Shown: positions 1-9,660 of the stretch, piece after piece
Layout of the letters: each line of letters opens with the position of its first letter
Numbering within the stretch: position 1 is the first letter of the stretch
NCBI GenBank assembly: GCA_021397835.1
Contig: JAJFZO010000152.1
Span: 170,001-234,000 of the forward strand
From: Moringa oleifera
Taxonomy: Eukaryota > Streptophyta > Magnoliopsida > Brassicales > Moringaceae
Reading direction: 5' to 3'
Length of the DNA: 64,000 nucleotides
Made by a program: the position numbers and the translations under genes
Notes under the pieces: model-generated
Databases searched by the model: none
What the model was told of the DNA's origin: nothing
What the model saw: only the letters and a program-made list of their open reading frames with translations

Positions 1-356
1 GCGCCTTACGGGTTTACTCGCCCATTGAGTCAAACGCATGGCAAATGCCTTGGTTTGTGTTTCAAGATGGATCGAATGGGGAGCCCGCTGGCTGACGCCA
101 AGAGCGCGTAGGTTTCGAAGCACCATCGCGATGGCGCACGCTGCCAGCCATGATCTCAACGATGATGTCTCCGCGAGCGTATCAAAGACTCAGGCTTGGG
201 CCACTATCACAATCCGCGTCGGTTTGCATCCAGAGTCAATCGACGGACTGGCTCGTGGTCATTCAACATCTGACCGAGGTGCATCGTCGGCCGCCATTCG
301 CTTCCCTCCCAATAATTTCAAGCACTCTTTGACTCTCTTTCCAAAGTCCATTTCAT

Positions 357-390
<34 letters not shown>

Positions 391-654
391 TCGCCTGTAT
401 TTAGCCTTGGACGAAATTTAACACCCTATTGGGGCTGCATTCCCAAACCACTCGACTCGTTGACAACACCTCGTGATCTGACAAGGTCCAGGCGAGACGA
501 GGCTCTCACCCTCTCCGAAGCCTCTTTCCAGTAGGCCCCGGTCCATCGTTGAGGATGCTTCTCCAAACTACAATTCGGGCACCGAGGGCACACGATTTTC
601 TTTCGCTTATTGATATGCTTAAACTAAGCGATTGGTCCCGCCTGACCTGGGGTC
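1..654 (-). rRNA. 25S rRNA, 5' part of unit A (decayed, runs off window)
   Basis: This is the 5' part of a large-subunit rRNA gene read on the minus strand. Its 5' end is marked by the complement of the plant 25S start (cctgacctggggtc at about 641-654, with the cttattgatatgcttaaac block just before it). The rest continues off the left edge of the window. Against unit B it lacks about 60 bp just before the conserved 5' block: the text jumps from cacgatttt to ctttcgcttattg near 600. With this deletion and scattered C/T changes, it is a pseudogene-like copy. Confidence 0.9.
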
Positions 655-875
655 GTATCTTGATCGATCGATCATTGGGTCCATGAGCTGCGAGCGACAT
701 GCGCACGAGGAAGCACTAGGCTTCCTCTACCATGGCCAAGCCATGATGTGGCGTCGCTCAAGGCTATTTTTTTTTTAGGCCAACCGCGAGCCGAAGGCTC
801 ATGGGAGGCCAATATCTGCCTCGCGATCATCTTTCCCCTCCTCGAAGGGATGCGAAGGGGTCAGGGGCGATAGTG
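655..875 (-). other. ITS2, unit A
   Basis: The spacer lies between the 25S 5' end and the 5.8S 3' end and aligns by eye with the same interval in units B, C and D. It contains an out-of-place T run and many substitutions. No gene is seen in it. Confidence 0.8.
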
Positions 876-1037
876 CTTGACATACAGGCAGAGATGCCCT
901 TGGCCTGATGGCTTTGGGCGTAACTTGCATTCAAAGACTCGATGGTTCACGAGATTTTGCAATCACACCAAGTATCGCATTTTACTACATTCTTCATTGA
1001 TGCAAGAGCCGAGATATCCATTGTCGAGAGTCATTTT
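876..1037 (-). rRNA. 5.8S rRNA, unit A (decayed)
   Basis: The complement of a plant 5.8S rRNA is recognisable throughout, from tgacatacaggcag at the 3' end to the gagatatccattgtcgagag block at the 5' end. It includes aagactcgatggttcacgag. Conserved sites are changed: the usual gacacccag reads gacatacag, and caattcacacc has lost a T to read caatcacacc. It is unlikely to yield functional rRNA. Confidence 0.92.
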
Positions 1038-1277
1038 AGACATCGTTTAGAGACGACATGATTGTCAACCATGCACCAAGATCGAGGCGACTAGGGCATG
1101 CTTTTTCATTCGAGTTCCTTGGCGCATCCTGCGCTGTGGGTTTTGTTGTTGTGCGCGATGGGGAGCTTGGGCGCGAGCCCATGCACCCTTGCCGCGCAAG
1201 GCGAAACGACGGGATCGACAGCCCGTCGGTGTGTTTACAATGTGTTTACGGGTCGTTTCGCTGAGTAAGTTTTTGAC
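1038..1277 (-). other. ITS1, unit A
   Basis: The spacer lies between 5.8S and 18S. It keeps the complement of the angiosperm-conserved ITS1 core (ttcgagttccttggcgcat, about 1109-1127), which supports a flowering plant origin. The flanking parts are diverged. Confidence 0.82.
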
Positions 1278-1518
1278 AATGATCCTTCTGCAGGTTCACC
1301 TACGGAAACCTTATTACAACTTCTCCTTCCTTTAAATGATAAGGTTCAGTGGAATTCTCGCGACATCGTGAGCGATAAGTGGCCCACATCACCGCGATCT
1401 GAGCACTTCACTGAACCATTCAATCAGTAGAAGCGACGGGCGGTATGTACAAAAGGCAACGACATAATCAACGCTGACTCGCGCTTACTAGGAATTCCTC
1501 GTTTAAGACCAACAATTA

Positions 1519-1558
<40 letters not shown>

Positions 1559-1918
1559 TCCGGCTCGTCGACCAACGCTATAAACTCGTTGATTACATCA
1601 GTCTAGAGTGTGTGCGGCCCAGAACATCTAAGGGCATCACAGACCTGTTATTGCCTCCAAGTTCCTTGGCCCAAGTGACCATAGTCCTTCTAAGAAGCCG
1701 GTCGTGGAGGGTCATCTCCATGTAGCTAGTTAGCAGGCTGAGGTCTCGTTTGTTAATGGAATTAACCAGAAAAATCGCTCCACTAACTACGAATGGCCAT
1801 GCACCACCACCTATAGAATCAAGAAAGAGCTCTCAGTCTATCAATCCTTACTATGTCTGGACTGGGTAAGTTTCCCTATTTTGAGTCAAATTAAGCCACA
1901 GACTCTACTCCTGATGGC

Positions 1919-1952
<34 letters not shown>

Positions 1953-2256
1953 TGACCATACTCCCCCCGGAACCTAAAGACTTTGATTTCTTATAAGGTG
2001 CCAATGGAGTCTTAAAAGCAACAGCCACTGATCCCTGGTCAGCATCGTTTATGGTTGAGACTAAGACGGTATCTAATCATCTTCGAGCCCCCAGCTTTCA
2101 TTCTTGATTAATGAATACATGCTTGGCAAATGCTTTCGTAGTTGTTCATCTTTCATAAATCCAAGAATTTCACCTCTGACTATGAAATACGAATGCCTCG
2201 ACTGTCCCTGTTAATAATTGCCTCGATCTTGAAGGCCAACAGAATAGGATCGAAAG
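1278..2256 (-). rRNA. 18S rRNA, 3' part of unit A (truncated)
   Basis: This is a small-subunit rRNA gene on the minus strand. Its 3' end is the complement of the universal tail (caatgatccttctgcaggttcacc at about 1277-1300). It aligns with units B to D up to about 2256 (agaataggatcgaaa) and then passes without a gap into chromovirus sequence. About 830 nt of the 18S 5' half are missing, so the copy cannot be functional. Many C/T changes at former CpG sites are visible, such as the helix reading cgtggagggtcatctccatg. Confidence 0.93.
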
Positions 2257-2568
2257 GTTTAGTGTTGTGGTACGCCTTGATCTGGTCCTTGAATTGTCAT
2301 AATGTGGTCTCTTTTTCCCAACTCGTATCCACCTCACTGGTGCCTTTCCACTGTACTAAGTAATATGTCCTCCGATTCATCTTACTATAGCCCTTCGTTC
2401 GATAATCAAGGGTCTTCTCTATCTCCTTGTCAAATTGAACTCGAGTTACTAACGGTGCATTCTTAGCCTACTTGTGCCCGCGATCGGCATCTTCCTGACA
2501 CTTTTTGAGGAAGCTCGCGTGGAATGTTAGGTGCATCCTCAGATGTTGCGGTAGCTTTAACCCATAAA
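2257..2568 (-). mobile_element. Chromovirus pol 3' end fragment (integrase C-terminus to chromodomain)
   Basis: On the minus strand this 312 bp piece matches the complete element at about 23141-23452. It encodes a gypsy pol C-terminal stretch with the motif KLPQHL, followed by FHASFLKK and the start of a chromodomain. It has no LTR, PPT or target duplication of its own. It is bounded by 18S on one side and spacer subrepeats on the other. Unlike the copy in the full element, it keeps the reading frame across the A-rich stretch that is shifted there, so it is not simply a recent duplicate of the present element. It was probably carried in by recombination between rDNA units. Confidence 0.85.
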
Positions 2569-3015
2569 GCTTTACACCATGCCTGTTGAGGGCTGCCTTG
2601 GCATGCCTCCTGTGCCCAGGGTCTATGCGGCGTGGCTCCCTTGGCTCGTCTGCTGGGACTATGTCAAGGGACAGGGATGACGGGGTGGGCTCACGATGGG
2701 CGCCAATGGCCTGGTTGGCACCCTCATCGCTGCCGCACATTGGGCATGCAGCCTATGCCGTGCCTATTGGGGCCTACCGAGGCATGCCTCCCGTGTCTAG
2801 GGTTTGTGCAATGTGGCTTCCCTAGCTCGCTCCTTGGGCACCATGTCAAGTGGCAGGGACGAAGGGGCTGGCAAGCGATGGGCACCCGTGGCCTGGCTGG
2901 CGCGCCCACTGCTATCGCACGCTGGGCAAGCTTTCCATACCGTGATTGCTAGGGGATGTTGAGGCATGCCTCCCTTGCCCAGTGTCCATGTGACTTGGCT
3001 CCCTTGGCTGGCTCA
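2569..3015 (-). repeat. Spacer (IGS) subrepeat remnant between units A and B
   Basis: This is about 0.45 kb of the GC-rich subrepeat seen in the two large arrays (ggcatgcctcccgtg, ggcgcccgtggcctgg and similar words), roughly 2.6 copies. Both other spacers carry about 40 copies, so this one has contracted or lost its arrays. The open frames in it are repeat artefacts. Confidence 0.85.
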
Positions 3016-3157
3016 CTTGGCAGTACTTTACTGAGGGACAGCATTGAGGGACAAGTTTCTGTTATATATATATATTTTTCATTGGAGTAACACTTGGTTC
3101 CCTAATGCTTCCCGATATGTTTCCAAGTGTTTTTCCCTTATGGTTCCCTAATGCTTC
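3016..3157 (-). other. 3' external spacer downstream of 25S, unit B
   Basis: Sequence immediately 3' of the 25S gene. It holds a short (TA)n tract and a block (ggagtaacacttggttcc) that is nearly identical at 16650-16680, downstream of the 25S of unit C. The conserved position suggests the 3'ETS/terminator region of Pol I transcription. I see no proven terminator motif. Confidence 0.55.
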
Positions 3158-4307
3158 GCGACAAAGGGCTGAATCTCAGTGGATCGTGGCAGCAAGGCCA
3201 CTCTGCCACTTATAATACCCTGTCACGTATTTAAGTCATCTGCAAATGATTCTACCTGTCACTCGGTGGGAATCACACTTCAAAGCAGCCCGCGAGGCAC
3301 CTCCGCCGCGCAGGCTTGGCCAATGACAAGTGCCTTTGGGGGCTGAGAGTGAAATCAGGCAACGGGTGCATGCATCACCTCTAGCCCGGATTCTAACTTA
3401 GAAACATTGAATCATAATCCAGCACACGGTAGCTTCGCGTCACTGGCTTTGCAACCAAGTGCAATGACTAATTGTGCAAATCAACGGTTCCTCTCGTACT
3501 AGGTTGAGTTACTATCACGATGCGGGCATCAGTAGGGTAAAATTAACCTCTCTCATGATGGTCTAAACCCAACTTACGTTCCCTATTGTTAGTGAACAAT
3601 CCAACACTTGGTGAATTCTGCTTCACAATGATAGGAAGAGCTGACATTGAAGGATCAAAAAGCAACGTTGCTATGAATGCTTGGCTGCCACAAGCCAACT
3701 ATCCCTGTGGTAACTTTTCTGACACCTCTAGCTTCAAATTTTGATGGTCTAAAAGATCGATAGGCCACGCTTTCACGGTTCATAATCGTACTAGAAATCA
3801 GAATCAAACGAGCTTTTACCCTTTTGTTCCACAGGAAAATTCTGTTCTCGTTGAGCTCATCTTAGGACACTTGCGTTATCTTTTAACAGATGTGCCGCCC
3901 CAGCCAAACTACCCACTTGACAATGTCTTCCACTTGGATATGCCGGCCAAAGCTGACCTTGAGTCCAAAAAGAGGGGCAACATCCCGCCTCTGATTCATG
4001 AAATAAGTAAAATAATGTTAAAAATAGTGGTATTTCACTTTCGCCGTTTTCAGCTCTCACTTATCCTACAACTCTTAAGTCATTTCACAAAGTCAGATTA
4101 GACTCAAACTCAACAGGGCCTTTTTCCCCTACTGATTCTGTCAAGCCCATTCCCTTGGCTATGGTTTCGTTGGATAGTAGACAGGGACAGTAGGAATCTC
4201 GTTAATCCATTCATGCGCATCACTAATTAGATCATGAGGTATTTGACTACCTTAAGAAAGTCATAGTTACTCTTGCCCTTACCCACTCTTGGTTGAATTT
4301 CTTAACT

Positions 4308-4340
<33 letters not shown>

Positions 4341-6497
4341 ACATGAGCATCCGCAGGGACCAACACATTCTTTGATTTAATTAAACAATCGGATTCCCCT
4401 TATCTGTACCAATTTTGTGTTGGCTGTTCGACGCTAGGGGAAGGCTCCAGAAGGAACTGCTCCCTGTCCGTCCCACGGTCGGCACACAGCGACCCCCTCT
4501 CATCGCGGGAGCAGGTCTAGTAGTCCATCGACATCTGATGGGTTTAGAACTGGGACCCCTGTGCCCAGCCTTCAGAGCCAATCCTTTTCTTGAGGTTACG
4601 GATCCATTTTGTCCACTTCCTTTGCCTACATTATTCCATCGACACGAAGCTATTCACCTTGGAAACCTGATGCGGTTATGAGTACGATCGAGCGTGTGAG
4701 GCACTCGATCCTTTAAATTTTCAAGGGTTGCCAAGAGTGCACCGGACACCATGCGACGTGTGGTGCTCTTCCAGTCGCTCGACCTTACCTTCGGCTGAGC
4801 CGTTTCCAGGGTGGGCAGGCTATTAAATAGAGAAGATAACTCTTTTTGGGGTCCTCGTCGACATATTCGGACTCCCTAATGTTACCATTAGCCACCACAT
4901 CCCGATTTCGAAATTTTGATTGAATCTTCTTTTGAAGCTTATGCCGAGGCGCTATCCGACGGGCTTCCCCCGTCTCTTAGGATCGACTAACCCATGTGCA
5001 AGTGCCGTTCACATGGAACTTTTCCCTTCTTCGGCCTTTAAAGTTCTCCTTTGAATATTTGCTACTACCACCAAAATCTGCACCGATGGTCGCTTCGTCA
5101 GGGCTCACGCCCCGAGTTTTGTGGCAACCACCGCGCCTCCTACTCATTGGGGCTTGGCCCTTGCCCCAATGGCCGAGTATAGGTCGTGCGTTTCAGCACC
5201 ATCCATTTTTGGGGATAGTTGATTTGGCAAGTGAGTTATCACACACTCCTTAGCAGATTTTGACTTCCATGGCCACTATTCTACTCTCGTAATCGACCAA
5301 CACCCTTTGTGGGTTCTAGGTTAACGCGTAGTTGGGCACCATAACCAGCTTCCGGTTCATCTTGCATCATCAGTTTTGCTTACAAAAAATGGCCCATTAG
5401 GAGCTCCCGGTTCCATGGGACGGCTCGATGAAGCAGCCGCCCCGTACTACTTATTTAAAGTTTGAGAATAGGTCAATGGAATTGCGCCCCCGATACCTCT
5501 AATCATTGGCTTTACCTGATAGAACTCGCATTTGAGCTCTATCTATCTTGAGGGAAACTTTGGAAGGAACCAGCTACTAGACGGTTCAATTAGTCTTTCG
5601 CCCTTATACATAAGTCAGACGAACGATTTGCACCAGAGTTTCCTCTGGCTTTGCCCCTCTCAGGCATAGTTCACCATCTTTCAAATCCCGACAGGCATGC
5701 TCACACTCGAACCCTTCTCAAAAGATAGAGGTCGGTCGGTGGTGCACCCACGAGGGATCCTACCAATCAGCTTCCTTGCACCTTATGGGTTCACTCGCAT
5801 GTTGACTCGCATGCATGTCAAACTCCTTGGTCCATATTTCAAGATGGGTCAAATGGGGAGCCCGCTGGCTGAACCCGAGAGTATGCAGGTGCCAAAGCAT
5901 CACCGCGATGGCACACACTACCAGCCACGATCTCGACGATGATGTCTCCGCAAGCATATTAAAGGCTCGGGCTTAGGCCGCCATTGATATCCACGTCAGT
6001 TCGCACCTCGAGTCGACAGAAGAACCAGCTCGTGGTCGTTCCACATCCGATCGATGTGCATCGTCGACCCTCATTCGCTTCCCTCCCGATAATTTCATGT
6101 ACTCTTTGACCCTTTTTTCAAAGTCCTTTTCATCTTTCCGTCGCAGTACTTGTTCGCTATCGGTCTCTCGTCGGTATTTAGCCTTGGATGGAATTTACCA
6201 CCCTATTGGGGCTACATTCCTAAACAACCTGACTCGTCAACAGTGCCTTATAGTGCAACAGGGTCCGGGCGAGACGGGGCTCTTACCCTCTCTAGCGCCC
6301 CTTTCCAAGGGACTTGGGCCCCGATCTGTCACCGAGGACGCTTCTCCAGACTGCAATTCGAGCGTCGAGGGCACATGATTTTCAAGCTGGGCTTTTCTTG
6401 GTTCGCTCGTCGTTACTAGGGGAATCCTTGTTAGTTTCTTTTCCATCGCTTATTGATATGCTTAAACTCAGCGGGTGGTCCCGCCTGACCTGGGGTC
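3158..6497 (-). rRNA. 25S rRNA, unit B (near full length, decayed)
   Basis: A near-complete plant large-subunit rRNA gene of about 3.34 kb on the minus strand. The 3' end starts at the complement cgacaaagggctgaatctcagtgg. The 5' end is the complement cttaaactcagcgggtggtcccgcctgacctgggg. The sarcin-ricin loop complement (cggttcctctcgtactagg, about 3485-3503) is still intact. A block of about 25 bp is missing near 5631 compared with units C and D, and substitutions, mostly C/T or G/A, occur throughout. Probably a pseudogene or very weakly constrained copy, though the most complete 25S in the window. Confidence 0.93.
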
Positions 6498-6719
6498 ACA
6501 TCTCGATCGATCGATCGTTGGGTCCGTGAGCCGCGAGCAAGCGACGCGCGTATGAGGGAGCACAAGGCTTTCTTTACCACCACCAAGTCATGACACGGCA
6601 TTGCTCGAGGCTTTTTTTTAGGCCAATATCGAGCTATAGGCGCATGAGAGGTCAATATCCCCTTCGCGATGGTCCTTCCTTTCCCCGAAGGGATGCAGGG
6701 GGGTCGGGGGCGACGGTGC
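6498..6719 (-). other. ITS2, unit B
   Basis: Spacer between the 25S 5' end and the 5.8S 3' end, about 220 bp, homologous to ITS2 in units A, C and D. It holds no gene. Confidence 0.82.
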
Positions 6720-6881
6720 TTGACACCCAAGCAGACGTGCCTTCGGCCTGATGACTTCGAGCGTAACTTGCATTCAAAGACTTGATGGTTCACAGGATTC
6801 TGCAATTCACACCAAGTATTGCATTTCACTACGTTCTTCATTGATGCGAGAGCCAAGATATCCATTGTTGAGAGTCATTTT
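6720..6881 (-). rRNA. 5.8S rRNA, unit B (decayed)
   Basis: The complement of 5.8S rRNA runs from tgacacccaagcagacgtgcc to gatatccattgttgagagtc. The blocks aattcacaccaagtattgcatttcac and gaagaatg-type 5' sequence are recognisable. Several conserved CpG positions have become TG or CA. Confidence 0.93.
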
Positions 6882-7128
6882 AGACATCATTTAGGGACGA
6901 CACAATCGACAGCCCCGCACCTAGATCGAGGCGACTAGGGCGTGCTTTTTCATTCGAGTTCTTTGGCGCATCCCTTATTATGAGTTTTGTTGTTGTGCAC
7001 GACGAGGGGCTTGGGCGCGAGCTAGCGCACCCTTGCCGTGTGAGGCAGGACGAGGGCTCGAGAGTCCTCCACCCCATCGGTGTGTTTACAACGTGTTCGC
7101 GGATCATTTCGCTGAGCGAGTTTTTGAC
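6882..7128 (-). other. ITS1, unit B
   Basis: Spacer between 5.8S and 18S with the angiosperm ITS1 core complement (ttcgagttctttggcgcat, about 6953-6971; one base differs from unit A). Confidence 0.82.
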
Positions 7129-7135
7129 AATGATT

Positions 7136-7175
<40 letters not shown>

Positions 7176-7177
7176 CG

Positions 7178-7214
<37 letters not shown>

Positions 7215-7325
7215 TGTCAGGAGCGGCGAACCACCCACATCGTCGTGATCCGAACACTTCACCAGACCATTCAATTGGTAGGAGCGATGGTCAGTGTGTA
7301 TAAAGGGCAGGGACATCATCAACGT

Positions 7326-7357
<32 letters not shown>

Positions 7358-7377
7358 TGTTGAAGACCAACAATTGG

Positions 7378-7409
<32 letters not shown>

Positions 7410-7666
7410 TGATTACCTGGGCCTGTCGGCCAAGGCTATAAACTCGTTGAATACATCAGTGTAGCGTGCGTGTGGCCCAGAACATCTAAGTGCATCACAA
7501 ACCTATTATTGCCTCAAACTTCTTTGGCCTAAGCGGCCATAGTCCTTCTAAGAAGCCGATCGTGGAGGGTCACCTTCACGTAGCTAGTTAGCAGGCTGAG
7601 GTCTCGTTCGTTAATGGAATTAACCAGACAAATCGCTCCACCAACTAAGAACGGCCATGCACCACC

Positions 7667-7733
<67 letters not shown>

Positions 7734-7868
7734 ATGTGTTCAAGCCGTGGGCTCCACTCCTAGTGGTGCCTTTCCATCAATTCCTTTAAGTTTCAGACTT
7801 GCGACCATACTCCCTCCAGAACCCAAAGATTTTGATTTCTTATAAGGTGCTAGCGGAGTCCTAAAAGC

Positions 7869-7915
<47 letters not shown>

Positions 7916-8901
7916 TGGCATTTGATCGTCTTCGAGCCCCCATCTTTCGTTCTTGATGAATGAAAACATCCTTGGCAAATGCTTTTGTAGTTGTTCGTCT
8001 TTCATAATCCAAGAATTTCACCTCTGACTATGAAATACGAATGCCCCTGACTATCCCTGTTAATCATTACTTCGATCCCGAAGGCCAACAAAATAGGATT
8101 GAAATCCTATGACGTTATCCCATGGTAATGTATTCAAAGCGTAGGCTTGCTTTGAGCACTCTAATTTGTTCAAAGTAATAGCGTCGGAGGAGCACATCAT
8201 CGGCAGTAGGGACGAGCCAACCGGTGTACACTGTAAGTGGATCGAGCAACCCATCCCAAGGTCCAACTACGAGCTTTTTAACTACAACAACTTAAATATA
8301 CATTGTTGGAGCTGGAATTATCGTGGCAGCTGGCACCAGACATGCCCTCCAATGGATCCTCATTAAGGGATTTAGATTGTACTCACTCCAATTACCAGAC
8401 TCGAAGAGCCTGGTATTGTTATTTATTGTCACTACCTCCCCGTGTCAGGATTAGGTAATTTATACGCCTGCTGCCTTCCTTGGATGTGGTAGCCATTTCT
8501 CAGGCTCCCTCTCTAGAATCGAACCCTAATTCTCCATCACCCATCACCACCATAGTAGGCAACTATCCTACCAGTGAAAGTTAATAGGGTAGAAATTTGA
8601 ATGATGCGTCATCGACACAATGGCCTTGCGATCCATTGACTTTATCATGAATCATCAGAGCAACGAGAGAAGCCCGCATCGACCTTTTATCTAATAAATG
8701 TGTCCCCTCCAGAAGTCAAGGTTTGTTACGCGCATTAGCTCTAGAATTACTACGATTATCCGAGTAGTAGGTACCATCAAACAAACTATAACTGATTTAT
8801 TGAGCCATTCATAGTTTCACAGTCTGAATTAGTTCATACTTACACATACATGGCTTAATCTTTAAGATAAGCATATGACTACTGGCATGATCAACCAGGT
8901 A
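7129..8901 (-). rRNA. 18S rRNA, unit B (complete ends, internally decayed)
   Basis: A small-subunit rRNA gene with both ends: the 3' complement caatgattcttccgcaggtt at 7128, and the 5' complement ctactggcatgatcaaccaggta ending at 8901. It is 1773 bp, shorter than the usual plant length of about 1.81 kb. Small deletions are visible, including about 25 bp near 8190, where the cacgacccagccaattaag block of unit D is missing. The 530-loop, one of the most conserved rRNA stretches, is altered: tcgtggcagctggc at 8321 instead of the complement of GCCAGCAGCCGCGG. This argues strongly against function. Confidence 0.94.
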
Positions 8902-9660
8902 GCACCTTCGAGATGCCGCGCCAACTAGGATCGAAGTGTGCCATAAGGCTCGCTAAGGCCAAACCTGTCGCGGTCATCGTTCAAAATTGATGGGATGTGG
9001 GATAAATGCTTCTGCTTGGACAGGCAGAGGCCGAAGCCACTCCTGTCATAACATTTTTTGCACCCGAACGAACGACCAAGCGCCTGTGTACCAAAGTAGC
9101 CGCATGCTGAAGCAAGCCGCGCCTGGAGCACGAGGCCTGGCTGAGGTTTCGACCCAGGCCTGCGAGGGACATGGTGCAAAGATAGCCAACCCGAATCATC
9201 AAATTCAATTTATGAAGGCATGTGACACAGGGTCTGAATGTCACCCACGAAAAGCCAACGTATGGCTCAAGGTCGAGCTTGAAGCGATGTGCTAGCCGAC
9301 AGTTCGATAGAGGAGCATGGAGCCTGCCAACGCGCATGACTAGATCACCACTCACACGCTGCACGTACAAATGGGCAGTAACAGTGCCAAACGAGCTGCA
9401 AGTGGACGAGTGAAAAGCCCATCGATCATGCAGGTCATTAAGTGCCACCGCATCCAAGCCACTAAGCATAAAATTATTTCGGTAGCAAGAGACAATTCTT
9501 CGACAGCAAGGGACCGTCGATGAGGCCTTGGCAGCAAGGGTGTCACGCTGTGCCCAGGCTGGCCGTGTGGCTCGCTCAATGCTAACGATCGACAATCGTG
9601 TCATCGATCGCGCTGCGCGATGAGTTCACCTCGACAAGCTTGAGCGTTGGGATCCAACCT
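8902..9660 (-). other. 5'ETS, unit B (truncated upstream, no promoter)
   Basis: Sequence upstream of 18S, homologous to 33555-34310 of unit D. Shared blocks include cgcgccaactagga and a stretch near gaggccttggcag. At about 9655 it passes directly into the spacer subrepeats. The remaining ETS, the promoter candidate and the AT-rich spacer found in unit D are absent, so this unit has no evident Pol I start. The open frames on both strands (up to about 207 codons) show no protein family features and are spurious. Confidence 0.75.

Noticed and set aside
2468..2740. Open frame fusing spacer repeat sequence to the chromovirus pol end
   Set aside because: The fusion is a chance product of the junction at 2568/2569. 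The spacer part is not coding and there is no sign of a gene.
8981..9604. Minus-strand open frame of 207 codons in the 5'ETS of unit B
   Set aside because: It lies within a transcribed rDNA spacer, is not kept open in the homologous region of unit D, and shows no protein family features.
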